Shown here in pieces: positions 45,406-54,222 of a DNA stretch of 64,000 nt; position 1 is the first letter of the stretch; each line of letters opens with the position of its first letter. The DNA comes from CAVQEK01 sp963711495. GTDB lineage: Bacteria > Bacteroidota > Bacteroidia > Cytophagales > Cyclobacteriaceae. The notes under the pieces are model-generated. The model saw only the letters and a list, made by a program, of their open reading frames with translations, made no database searches and had not been told where the DNA came from. A program made the position numbers and the translations under genes. The stretch lies in contig CAVQEK010000009.1 of the NCBI GenBank assembly GCA_963711495.1, positions 453,289 to 517,288 on the forward strand, written 5' to 3'.

Positions 45406-45765
45406 GCATAAAGCCAGTTGCGGAATCGACAAGTCCATCTTGAATTTGAAATCTCCTTGAACCACTGTAGAGATTGAGGAATTGAAAAGCTTTTGTCCAC
45501 TGTCTAAACAATTAAGTTCATCTTATACCCACTCCGACAGTTGTTCCTGGAATGATCTAGCTTTGGGATGTCAAGCGAATCCGGGCTTTACCTTGATCTG
45601 CTCATCAAGCTTAAAAAGATTTCTATTTATTACCTCAGATAAGTGCCATGTGGGTATTTAGTGAATGGAATAACATTTATACAAAAAATAATCTGTTTTT
45701 TCACTAACTTTAGTTCTGGTGTCCTGGTCCTTTTTTCAAAATTTAATAAATTCTTACTCATTCTT

Positions 45766-46335
45766 ATGATTAAAGCCAACGGGAATCATAAAAAAATTGT
45801 GGTTGATATAATCTCCAGCTCTTTTGACGACAACAAGAGTATCAATTGGATTATCAAAAACGACAAAAAAAGAAAAGAACGAATAAGATTTCTCGCCGGA
45901 TACTCCTTTGACATTTGTATGCAATCTGGAGTTGTATATCTCTCCGATGATCAAAAAGGCTGTGTATTGTTACAATTTCCTGAAAGAAAAAAAACAAATC
46001 TGAAAACAATATGGCTGGATGTTAAACTGGCAGTAAAGGCTATAGGGATCGATAGGGCATTAAAGATCATGAACCGGGAATCTAAGATAAACGCTTTTCA
46101 TCCAAAAGGTCATTTTCTGTATCTGTGGTTCATAGGCGTGGCTCCGGAACATCAGGGGAAAGGCTGCGGCGCTCAACTTCTACAGGAAGTCATCAAGTCC
46201 TACCCGGCTGAAATATACCTGGAAACATCTACTGTCCGTAACGTTCCATGGTACCAGAAATTTGGTTTTGATATTTATCATGAACTAGATGATTTTGGCT
46301 ATAAAATTTTTATGATGAAAAGAGCATCGTCGTGA
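45766..46335 (+). CDS. GNAT-family N-acetyltransferase
   Basis: This 189-residue protein has a C-terminal GNAT domain with the acetyl-CoA loop VAPEHQGKGCGAQLLQEV and the following YLETSTVRNVPWYQKFGF segment. The substrate is unknown. ATG 45766 is preferred to an upstream GTG that would add an unlikely hydrophobic lead. Its stop codon overlaps the GTG start of the hybrid kinase (GTGA), so the two are translationally coupled. That coupling suggests the enzyme's product or target is linked to the kinase signal. Confidence 0.85.
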   Translation: MIKANGNHKKIVVDIISSSFDDNKSINWIIKNDKKRKERIRFLAGYSFDICMQSGVVYLSDDQKGCVLLQFPERKKTNLKTIWLDVKLAVKAIGIDRALKIMNRESKINAFHPKGHFLYLWFIGVAPEHQGKGCGAQLLQEVIKSYPAEIYLETSTVRNVPWYQKFGFDIYHELDDFGYKIFMMKRASS

Positions 46336-48512
46336 GCAATAGTTCGGCCATTTTATTTGGTGTGGAGATTCACCTTATAGCTTTTGTGGTCCTGATCATC
46401 GAAACTATCTTTTTATGTTTTCAGCTTATTTATTTCTTTTATCGTCCAGCCGATAGAAGCCGAATTTGGTTTCTTTGGCTATTGGCTTTCCTGCTATACT
46501 ACAATATCATTACGATATTCTTTCCTGGTCAAAGCTCTGCTTCGATTGGCTACAAAGTGCAGATAATCATTGCCTATTCCGCAGGTGTTCCACTAAGCAT
46601 GTTTTTTGCCTATTACCTTTACAAAATATTCGACTTGAAGAACCTGCAGTTTTTGTCTACCCGTGGTCCCTTCTTCTTCATTTTACTACCATTCATTTTC
46701 TTTTTTATTCCGCTATTCCTTGCCTCCGGAAATTTGTCTCTCTCCGTGAATATGCTATTGATCGTTCCTTCGGTTTATATCGTTGCCTATCTATTCATAC
46801 TTATAAAATCAATATATTTCAAGCTTAAAACCCTTTCGCGACAAGATAGAAAGATATATGTGTCTAAAGTAGTACCTGTTGGATTTGCCTTAATACTTTG
46901 GACCACACTGCCCATATGGACATTATTAGGGCCTAAATATGAAGACATTGAATTGGTTTTCACTAATACCGGGTTTGTGGTTATGGCATTTGGTTACGTT
47001 CGAACCACCATCATAGCTTCAAAAAGCGAGCACCTGAAACTATTAAAATCAGAAGCGGCCCTAAGAGATGCGAATGAAAAACTGGCTGAAAAAGTCAAGG
47101 AACGTACGGAAAAGCTGGAGCAGGTCAATGAACGGATACTTAACACCTTCATTAATCTTGCCCATGAAGCTAAGACTCCTTTAACACTGGTCAACAATTA
47201 CCTGGAAGATCTTGTGTTGGATGAAGAAATTACAAAAAAAGAAGAACTACACGTCATTAAAACCAATATTGAAGCATTAACAACCGGCATTAATAATTTT
47301 TTCGACCTTGAAAGGTTTAAGAAGGGATTCTTTGTGTACGATCATGAACAAAGCGCCAACTTGTCGAAAATAATAAAACAGGCCGCTGCGGTATTTACTC
47401 CCTTGGCAGAAAGGCAGCAAATATCATTAACCTTAATTTTGGAAGATGGTATTTTTATACAAGCCGATCCGGAATCCATCAACCGGGTGATTAATAACCT
47501 GATCGACAATGCGATCAAGTTTAGCACTCCCCATGGCACAGTGGAAATCAATTTAACCACAATTAAAGATCAGGTCTATGTTACTATAAAGGACCATGGA
47601 GTTGGGATTCCCGCAGATCAATTACAGAATATTTTTGAACCATACTATCAACTTGGTCAGAAAAAGAAGAATAGTAAGGGGATGGGACTGGGCTTATCGA
47701 TTGTAAAAAAAATTATGGAGAGCCTGAATGCTCAGATTTTCGTTAACAGTTCATCAGGATCCGGGACAGAATTTAAATTGACTTTTCCAAGATATGACAA
47801 GGCTGGTTCGCAAGCAGATTATGAGACTAAGCCGTTGACTTATCTTGTTCCGGAAATCAAGGATGTAATACAAGACGAGGTAAGACCCACCATTTTAATT
47901 ATCGAAGACAGCGCACCGCTTTTGCACTATATGATCGCAAAGCTAAAAACACGGTTTAATATTTACGCAGCCGCCAACGGCACACAGGCGCTCAAAAAAT
48001 TGAAAAAGTTAAAAAAGCTGGATCTCATCCTTTCAGATATAATGATGGATGTGATCAACGGATATGAGTTGCTACGTTTAATCCATGAAGATCAAAAGTT
48101 TGCACACATACCATTTATCTTTATTACCGCTAGATCTGACAGTGAAAAATCGGCGGCTTTGTTTCTTGGTGCAGTGGATTATATTCAGAAACCTTTTAAG
48201 ATTGGAGAATTGACCAATAAAATAGAAGCATTATTGAAAATGCTGCAAAGGCAAAGGCAGGCGGTTATCAGCCAAGCCTATAAAAATCTTTTATCAGTGG
48301 ACAATAACAGGCTTCAACATAATTTCGGTCAATTTAATCTCACCAACAGGGAGAAAGAGATCATTCAAAAAATCAAAGATGGGGCGTCTTACAAAGATAT
48401 TAGTCAATCGTTATTTATCTCAGAAAAAACAGTGGCAAAACATATCCAGAATATTTATCAGAAACTTGGTGTCTCTTCAAAAACAGAAATGATAAATAAA
48501 ATTTACGCCTGA
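46332..48512 (+). CDS. Hybrid histidine kinase with receiver and LuxR-type output
   Basis: This 726-residue protein carries a complete signalling path. Seven membrane helices (about 10-230) come first, then a coiled coil (KLAEKVKERTEKLEQVNERI), HisKA with His in LAHEAKTPLTLVNNY, HATPase with KDHGVGIP and GMGLGLSIVKK, a receiver (ILIIEDSAP ... LILSDIMMDVINGYELL) and a C-terminal LuxR HTH (LTNREKEIIQKIKDG ... ISEKTVAKHIQNIYQKLGV). It may both sense and regulate transcription. The GTG start overlaps the preceding GNAT stop. Confidence 0.92.
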   Translation: MSNSSAILFGVEIHLIAFVVLIIETIFLCFQLIYFFYRPADRSRIWFLWLLAFLLYYNIITIFFPGQSSASIGYKVQIIIAYSAGVPLSMFFAYYLYKIFDLKNLQFLSTRGPFFFILLPFIFFFIPLFLASGNLSLSVNMLLIVPSVYIVAYLFILIKSIYFKLKTLSRQDRKIYVSKVVPVGFALILWTTLPIWTLLGPKYEDIELVFTNTGFVVMAFGYVRTTIIASKSEHLKLLKSEAALRDANEKLAEKVKERTEKLEQVNERILNTFINLAHEAKTPLTLVNNYLEDLVLDEEITKKEELHVIKTNIEALTTGINNFFDLERFKKGFFVYDHEQSANLSKIIKQAAAVFTPLAERQQISLTLILEDGIFIQADPESINRVINNLIDNAIKFSTPHGTVEINLTTIKDQVYVTIKDHGVGIPADQLQNIFEPYYQLGQKKKNSKGMGLGLSIVKKIMESLNAQIFVNSSSGSGTEFKLTFPRYDKAGSQADYETKPLTYLVPEIKDVIQDEVRPTILIIEDSAPLLHYMIAKLKTRFNIYAAANGTQALKKLKKLKKLDLILSDIMMDVINGYELLRLIHEDQKFAHIPFIFITARSDSEKSAALFLGAVDYIQKPFKIGELTNKIEALLKMLQRQRQAVISQAYKNLLSVDNNRLQHNFGQFNLTNREKEIIQKIKDGASYKDISQSLFISEKTVAKHIQNIYQKLGVSSKTEMINKIYA

Positions 48513-48808
48513 AAAGAAATCATTCTCGGCTACTACCCAGTCATCATAATATTTAGAACATGTACTTTAACATTAAGTATAAATATACTTATTAAAATAA
48601 GCATTTCGCCTTATTTACATATTCTCCCTTTTTAATCAAGTTTGTAAAGAAGCAGTCCATCGGAAAAAGCGGAATTTTCTTAACAAAATGGGGAATAAAA
48701 AGGAAAAAAATCAATAACAGCACATCGGTGAGCATTATTCGGAAAGCAGGAGTTCGGAAGGCCTTATATTTATCAAAAATGATTTTTTAACGCCAAAACC
48801 CGTTACCA

Positions 48809-49018
48809 ATGAAAACCAGGGGGATTCAAGTCAAGCCATATAACTTAAAGGAGTTAGCAAACCTGTACCAGGTCAGCGATAAAACGATTAAAAGATGGCT
48901 GGATCATTTCAGCGATGAATTGGGCGAAAAATATGGGAATTACTATACTATTCCGCAAGTGAGAATTATATTTGATAAGCTGGGGGTTCCCGGTTATATT
49001 GAGGACGGGTTTGTTTGA
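48809..49018 (+). CDS. Small HTH protein
   Basis: This 69-residue protein is almost entirely a helix-turn-helix (YNLKELANLYQVSDKTIKRWLDHF) with a short wing (IPQVRIIFDKLGVPG). Such proteins are common in Bacteroidota mobile elements, but their targets are unknown. The 296 bases upstream show no gene. Confidence 0.7.
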   Translation: MKTRGIQVKPYNLKELANLYQVSDKTIKRWLDHFSDELGEKYGNYYTIPQVRIIFDKLGVPGYIEDGFV

Positions 49019-49206
49019 TGCAATATACTTTACTATAGCGGTATTATTCAAAGCCGCACGTTTTCCACTCCGTGCAATCGGAACAACCTATCCATCGGAT
49101 ATTTTAACACGCCTATTACTAGTCCAATAAGTTGACAACTCCCAATTGTACAATTCATGTTACATTAAACCAAAGGTAATTACGCCCTTTTTTGTATCCA
49201 AATCCG

Positions 49207-49247
49207 TATGTTTGTAAAGTACGTTTGTATCTTTTGTATAATACAAA
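49207..49247 (+). promoter_or_regulatory. Promoter boxes and palindromic operator for the XRE gene
   Basis: TATGTTTG (49207) and TACGTTTG (49220) both fit TAnnTTTG. The perfect palindrome TTTGTATAATACAAA follows at 49233-49247, and GTTTGTA half-sites lie inside the promoter boxes. This suggests self-control by the XRE protein that starts at 49287. Confidence 0.5.
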
Positions 49248-49286
49248 GTCATCAATTAATATCCTCAAAAACCTTATTTTTATAGT

Positions 49287-49727
49287 ATGGAAACAAGTAA
49301 AACCGGAAACCGGCATAGGGGCAAACAAGTAAAACGCTTCCGTGAATCCATTGGGATGAAACAAGAAGTGCTGGCCAAAGAATTGGGCACCACCCAGCAA
49401 AACATCTCTCACTACGAAAAGCAGGAGGAGCTTGATGATGAACTATTTGCTCAACTAGCAAAAGGCTTAGGAGTAGCCCCAGAAATCTTAAAGGATTTTA
49501 ATGCAGAGGCTTCTATTTTTAGCATTCAGGAAATGAAAGATAGCTCTCAAGCAATATACAACTTCAATCCTATAGATAAAATCATGGAGCAGGCCTCAAA
49601 GATTGAAGAGTTATATAAAGAACTTTTAAAGAGCGAGAGAGATAAAATTGAGGTCCTTATCAATGCGAATAAAGCGGTAATGGATTTGGCCGGGCAGGTG
49701 AAGAAGCTGGTGGAGGGGGAGAAATAG
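49287..49727 (+). CDS. XRE-family HTH regulator
   Basis: This 146-residue protein has an N-terminal XRE HTH (KRFRESIGMKQEVLAKELGTTQQNISHYEKQ) and a C-terminal helical tail (about 95-146) that is probably a coiled coil for self-association. The palindrome before the gene fits self-repression. It may regulate the nearby defence genes, but no direct sign of that is visible. Confidence 0.87.
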   Translation: METSKTGNRHRGKQVKRFRESIGMKQEVLAKELGTTQQNISHYEKQEELDDELFAQLAKGLGVAPEILKDFNAEASIFSIQEMKDSSQAIYNFNPIDKIMEQASKIEELYKELLKSERDKIEVLINANKAVMDLAGQVKKLVEGEK

Positions 49728-49730
49728 ATT

Positions 49731-49958
49731 TGAAAAATATTAATCCACCTAATTATAATAGAATCAAAGCTGTACTGGCAGAATAGGAAAAGACTAATTT
49801 GGAATTGGCCAGACATTTTACATTTAAATGTTTACCCACAAACTGTCTCCAAGTGGTGTACCAATATAAAACAACCTTCGATAGAACGGCTTTTTGAAAT
49901 TGCTAAATTTTTGGGTGTTGAAGCTTCCGAATTAATTTCTCCGATGAAGAATTTGTAG
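49731..49958 (+). pseudogene. Decayed XRE-type HTH gene
   Basis: The reading frame opens NYNRIKAVLAE, meets an amber stop, continues EKTNLELARH, then shifts frame to HLNVYPQTVSKWCTNIKQP and IERLFEIAKFLGVEASELI before a final TAG. Together these form a recognisable small XRE protein interrupted by one stop codon and one frameshift. Confidence 0.7.
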
Positions 49959-49996
49959 ATGAAAGTAATTATCACTGTCTTTATTTTTTGGAATCA

Positions 49997-50980
49997 TTAA
50001 TCACAACATCCAAATCGACTTCCAAAAATCCTTTTCCATTTTTTCATTGCAAATAAATGATTAGATGAAATTATTGCTTCGGTAGCTATTGAAACCAGCT
50101 TTTTTAGTTCATTGTAAAAGAAATCTTTCTGAGAGCCAGATAACTTATCAAGAACATTATCAAAAGGTTCTACCGGCATTTTAGCATTCCAGGAAAAGCG
50201 AAAATTATCCTTTAAATACTTAAGTATACCAGAGCAAGTTTTAAGAAAGGCAACATCGTCTCTATAATCACATTCATAATGTTCAATAGCCCAGATTGTT
50301 AAAGCTAATCCGCTGGGCATTTTTCTTCCCGTCTTTTTTCTAATATTATCTACCCAAGCCTTTAAATACCGCACTATCCTCACTAATTGTGGTTCATAAC
50401 GTGTTTCATTCTTGAACCACTCAATAAAAGCTTTAGGATCAGATTTTTCCCAATAGTAACCGCGAGCACCAAAATAGACCTTTCCGGAATGCTCGTCAAC
50501 ATAATAAATGGGAAGATCAATATGAAAATCACTGACATAGTTTACCCGAACACAATTTGTTTTAATGGTAACTCCATTTCTGGTATGTCCATCCAATGCT
50601 CTTTTGAGATTTTGTTGTACGGTTTCTATCTCAATAAATGGCTTATATGGGAAGAACACTCCTAAATCGACATCGCATTTGGAATTGATATTCTGGATAA
50701 GTGTTTTGGTTTTATAAGAGCCTTGAATGAAAAAGGTTGGTATCGGCAAGTTTGTAAAATTCAAAATATAGTATTTTATCTTATCTCGTATTGTGTTATG
50801 CGCTCTTTTTAGTTTTACGATTTTATCGGTATCTATTTCTATTGCTGCGTTAAATGACTTAAAAAGGTTATCACAATCAGATTCTTCCGTAATTTCAAAT
50901 CTATTGCTGGATTTGAAAAACTCTGCACTGGCTAAGCTGATTATTCCTAAGGCAATAAGACGTAATATCCAGGGTGGCAT
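49997..50980 (-). CDS. Second CD-NTase-like nucleotidyltransferase of the CBASS operon
   Basis: This 327-residue protein has the CD-NTase core: GS (87-88) in FFIQGSYKTKT, paired aspartates 103 and 105 in KCDVDLGVFF, and a third at 155 in SDFHIDLPIYY. A later helical region (GLALTIWAIEHYE) fits the family. ATG 50980 is chosen because it follows the patatin stop by seven bases; an earlier start would overlap it. The N-terminal WILRLIALGIISLASAEFF is hydrophobic and could anchor the protein. It is distinct in sequence from the first CD-NTase. What it makes, and whether it is an enzyme, is unknown. Confidence 0.8.
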   Translation of the reverse strand: MPPWILRLIALGIISLASAEFFKSSNRFEITEESDCDNLFKSFNAAIEIDTDKIVKLKRAHNTIRDKIKYYILNFTNLPIPTFFIQGSYKTKTLIQNINSKCDVDLGVFFPYKPFIEIETVQQNLKRALDGHTRNGVTIKTNCVRVNYVSDFHIDLPIYYVDEHSGKVYFGARGYYWEKSDPKAFIEWFKNETRYEPQLVRIVRYLKAWVDNIRKKTGRKMPSGLALTIWAIEHYECDYRDDVAFLKTCSGILKYLKDNFRFSWNAKMPVEPFDNVLDKLSGSQKDFFYNELKKLVSIATEAIISSNHLFAMKKWKRIFGSRFGCCD

Positions 50981-50987
50981 AACTAAA

Positions 50988-52016
50988 TTAATTACAGTAT
51001 AAGTCAAAAATTTTGGTGGCATTATTATGAAACTCAAGACATGCTTTTTCTGCTAATCTTTTAAGTTTATCCTCACTTGTTTCATCCATTTCCACCTTAA
51101 GTGTATCATTCAGTTCAGTAGTTATTCTATTATAAATGAATTTTGGATTGGTTTCTCGTTCTCTATCAATTCCATTCTGCATTAAGCTTATTAAGTTTTC
51201 CACCAATTGGGATTGCCCTTGCATAAACAGATCAATTATTCTTCTTTTCTTATTTTTCAGCATCCAATAGTGGATGCCCCACTTTTTATGATTTCCTGCA
51301 TCTGTAAACTTTTGGTAACCTGTTCCCAATGAAAGAACCCGGAGATTTGATAAATCCTGGTAAAATGCTTCTTGAGCCTCAATAATTCCAATTAAAGTAG
51401 GATTGTTGGCCACTACACCGCCATCAACTTTATTGTTAAAAGGTACTTTACCTCCATGCAAATCCACATATTCGGTACAATAAGGATCAAAATAAGTGGG
51501 AGCGGCAGATGTAGCCAGAGCCGCATGATAAGCGGGGATATGATAGTCTCGTGTAAATTTTGGATGATGATCTTTTTTTAAAACAGAAGGTGTGCCCTGT
51601 AATAAGTCATAAATTGGAATACAAATATTTGTTTTGCAGTCTTTTAGAATAAGGTCATTCCCTCCATTAACTTCCTTGAATTTATTACGGATTAAATTTT
51701 CAAGCGCTTTTCTATCATGTGAGGAGTATTTGAATTGTCCAAAGAAGAGTTTCTTTTTCTTACCAAAAATTTCTTTAGCCTTTTCTAAATATAGGTTATA
51801 TAATTCCTGGGCTGGAATGCCTAATGCGAGCGCAATTGCCAAAATACCTCCGGTAGAAGTACCGCAGATCAAGTCAAAATGATGGTAAACCTGCCAGTTG
51901 TTGTAACCCTTGTTCCTTAAATTCGCTTCAAACTTGCTCAGAAACATAGCAGGAAATACGCCTCTGATTCCGCCGCCGTCAATGGACAGAATTTTGAAAG
52001 GTTTCTCTTCAGACAT
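50988..52016 (-). CDS. capV: Patatin-like phospholipase, CBASS effector (CapV-like)
   Basis: This 342-residue patatin-family lipase has the oxyanion loop SIDGGGIRGVFPA, the catalytic Ser54 in CGTSTGG and Asp198 in VDGGVVANNP. In CBASS, CapV-type patatins are switched on by a cyclic nucleotide and degrade membrane phospholipids, killing the infected cell. It starts three bases after the preceding small gene stops, in the operon with the CD-NTase and E2 protein. Membership in CBASS follows from this context. Confidence 0.92.
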   Translation of the reverse strand: MSEEKPFKILSIDGGGIRGVFPAMFLSKFEANLRNKGYNNWQVYHHFDLICGTSTGGILAIALALGIPAQELYNLYLEKAKEIFGKKKKLFFGQFKYSSHDRKALENLIRNKFKEVNGGNDLILKDCKTNICIPIYDLLQGTPSVLKKDHHPKFTRDYHIPAYHAALATSAAPTYFDPYCTEYVDLHGGKVPFNNKVDGGVVANNPTLIGIIEAQEAFYQDLSNLRVLSLGTGYQKFTDAGNHKKWGIHYWMLKNKKRRIIDLFMQGQSQLVENLISLMQNGIDRERETNPKFIYNRITTELNDTLKVEMDETSEDKLKRLAEKACLEFHNNATKIFDLYCN

Positions 52017-52019
52017 ATT

Positions 52020-52256
52020 TTAGTGTCTTTTGTCTTTTGGAGGATGTGGATCTTTTCCATAGCTATTAGGATTTTGAATTTTTCCATCATTGCCATGTGG
52101 TATCAATTCAGAACCCTCTTGCTTAGCTTTTTCACGGCTCCAATCCATAGCGTCTTTTTTGATCTCAAAGTGCTTAGATGCTCGTTCAGCATTTGCTTTT
52201 TTTGAGTCCCAGCCTCCTTGAGGATTGGGCACTACGTGTCTTTCTTTTCTTGACAT
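52020..52256 (-). CDS. DUF2188-like small protein in the CBASS operon
   Basis: This 78-residue protein has a DUF2188-like pattern: HVVPNPQGGWDSKKANAERA, then AMDWSREKAKQEGSELIPHG. The C-terminal part is rich in His, Pro and Lys. The function of this family is not known. Its tight position between the E2 and patatin genes suggests a part in the defence system, but it could also be a passenger. Confidence 0.8.
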   Translation of the reverse strand: MSRKERHVVPNPQGGWDSKKANAERASKHFEIKKDAMDWSREKAKQEGSELIPHGNDGKIQNPNSYGKDPHPPKDKRH

Positions 52257-52287
52257 ATTAATTTAATATTTAATAGTAAACTCATTT

Positions 52288-52725
52288 TTAATTAAAAGGA
52301 ACTTGTTTTTCTGCTTCGGATTCGTGATCAATTCCACCTCCATGCCAAATACCTGTGCCTACCCATAATTCATAATGACACAACCATTCACAGGCCCAAG
52401 GGATTAACGTATGCACATAATACATACCTGTATTCCATTCTCTTTCTTTTGGATAATACAGACAAAGCTGTTGTTTTGGCGTACTATACACATGCGGCAA
52501 CTTTTTTCTCCCTTTAGCCAATTTCAAAGGTTTAGGTTCTGCAACATATACATTCACACCCTCACTATAGCTGTAGTGCATATTTAAGGTATAAGTAGCG
52601 CTAAGTGGTGATGGTGTAACAATCCCTATCCATTTCAGTTCCATTTCACCTTTTCGTGTTATTTTGCTATCAGGGAAATAAGATTTAAGTGCGCCAGCTT
52701 GGTGTATTAGCGATAATCTACTCAT
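52288..52725 (-). CDS. E2-like conjugating enzyme of type II (short) CBASS
   Basis: This 145-residue protein matches the prokaryotic E2 fold: the LPHVY segment and the catalytic Cys88 in QQLCLYYPKE, then IPWACEWLCHYELWVGTG. It has no E1 or JAB domain, so it is the stand-alone E2 of short type II CBASS, where it joins the CD-NTase C-terminus to a target and primes it. ATG 52725 overlaps the CD-NTase stop, giving translational coupling; the longer frame upstream is not used. Confidence 0.85.
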   Translation of the reverse strand: MSRLSLIHQAGALKSYFPDSKITRKGEMELKWIGIVTPSPLSATYTLNMHYSYSEGVNVYVAEPKPLKLAKGRKKLPHVYSTPKQQLCLYYPKEREWNTGMYYVHTLIPWACEWLCHYELWVGTGIWHGGGIDHESEAEKQVPFN

Positions 52726-53959
52726 TTCTTCCGTAGGGTTTATGCTGCCGTACCGTCGTCCTACCAGCATTGCTTAATATGCCTGTTCCGGCGGCCATTT
52801 TCATAGCATCACTCTCTCGTTGCTTCAGCAATTTATTACCATAGCTGCTAAATACCTTCGTGATCACATCCTCACCGAATGGGTTTTCCAGTGCTTCCTG
52901 GATATTCTGCAAACCCCTTTTGCCGATAGCATTATTTATATCCTCTTTTACCTGATTCAGCCATTTGTAAAAGTTGTCCTGTTTCTTGGGGTCATCCGGC
53001 CACTTGTCGGCAAAATTCTCGTCATCAGTTACCGGGTTAGGAATCCATTTAATCCATTTGCCGTGTTTCTCCGACCAACGCTCCTCGATATAGTGTGGCA
53101 TTTTGGCAACCACATTCATTAAAGCTTCAATAATGTTAGTTTCCTTATTGTAAGCTCTGGCGACAAGAGTGGTAATGATTATCGAAATAGGCATGTCTTC
53201 ATCGCCATTGAACATCATGTCTCTGTGACGTTTCAGGATCTGCACTACACGCTGAAGAGGTAACTTTTCCTCTTGGTATGCAGGAACAGGTTTGACGGAT
53301 TCTGTAAGCAGAAATGCCTTTCTTATTTCATCAATAGCAGCTTGATTGTAAAACCACGTGCCATAGCCGAATGGATTGCTTTTCATCCACTTTTTATGAT
53401 CCTGCTCGTCGTAGTAACTATTTTCTTGCTTATCAGTAATACGTATTGTAAGCTGGTTGATGTCTTCCAATTTCCGAGTAGAAAAAGCCTTTTCCAAAAC
53501 CATACGATAACCGGAATCTACGATAGAGGGTAAAATATCCATATGGTATTTTTCCCTTGTATTGTTAGATTCGCGTCTGTAAAGTAAAGTCCAACACCGC
53601 CTGCCTTCTTTATCCAGCATGTCCTCATAGGTTTTATCAGCTTTCAATCTGTCGCCGACTTTTTGTTTTACGTTATATTGTGTCCAACTCGGATGCTTGC
53701 CTTTTAGCTGACAGACGAGATCGATATCCAGATCGTCATTTTCATTAATGGGTTGAATCATTGTACCCAACATGAAAGAACCTTGGGGCAATATTTCGGG
53801 ATCGTAAGGCGCCAGTTCCGAATCTTCTCGAGACAAGTGGTTTCCTACCGCTTGATAACTCTCTACTGCCGCCTTGTACTGTGTTTCTGAAATGTCAAGG
53901 GTCTTCCCCAACTCTTCCAAGATTTCGCTGAATTGTTTTTGTTGTTCGACAGAAAGCAT
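52718..53959 (-). CDS. CBASS CD-NTase (DncV-like cyclic nucleotide synthase)
   Basis: This 413-residue enzyme should make a cyclic di- or trinucleotide alarm signal during phage infection. It has G60-S61 in ILPQGSFMLGT, metal aspartates 78 and 80 in NDDLDIDLV, and the third at 141 in KYHMDILPS. The C-terminal tail ends HKPYGRNE, so the glycine is four residues from the end rather than terminal, which matters for E2-type conjugation. It is first in the operon, facing away from the XRE-ImmA gene. Confidence 0.92.
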   Translation of the reverse strand: MLSVEQQKQFSEILEELGKTLDISETQYKAAVESYQAVGNHLSREDSELAPYDPEILPQGSFMLGTMIQPINENDDLDIDLVCQLKGKHPSWTQYNVKQKVGDRLKADKTYEDMLDKEGRRCWTLLYRRESNNTREKYHMDILPSIVDSGYRMVLEKAFSTRKLEDINQLTIRITDKQENSYYDEQDHKKWMKSNPFGYGTWFYNQAAIDEIRKAFLLTESVKPVPAYQEEKLPLQRVVQILKRHRDMMFNGDEDMPISIIITTLVARAYNKETNIIEALMNVVAKMPHYIEERWSEKHGKWIKWIPNPVTDDENFADKWPDDPKKQDNFYKWLNQVKEDINNAIGKRGLQNIQEALENPFGEDVITKVFSSYGNKLLKQRESDAMKMAAGTGILSNAGRTTVRQHKPYGRNE

Positions 53960-54066
53960 TTTACAAGAATTTCAATTTAAGTAATGGTTGACGAATAAAC
54001 AATATTTATACCAAGTCGTCAATCGAATTGTATCTACGTTGTTTAACCAATTGATGGATTGAAAAA

Positions 54067-54184
54067 TGACAAATTGTCACTTTATTTATAGTAATAAGCA
54101 GAAATGTGTCAGTGACAGGTTGTCGTATTTAATTGACAAATTATTTTATGATTGATTGATTTGTAAACAAATTGACTATATTTG
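54067..54184. promoter_or_regulatory. Operators and promoter between CBASS and XRE-ImmA genes
   Basis: TGACAAATTGTCA is a perfect palindrome at 54067-54079, and a degenerate copy TGACAGGTTGTCG lies at 54113-54125. A further TTGACAAATT lies at 54133. TATATTTG (54177-54184) fits the -7 box for the rightward gene, which supports its start at 54223. The arrangement suggests that the XRE-ImmA protein controls itself and possibly the CBASS operon on the other strand. Confidence 0.6.
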
Positions 54185-54222
54185 GCGTTATTCAGGTAAG
54201 TGGAGGATTAAAAATAGAAACT

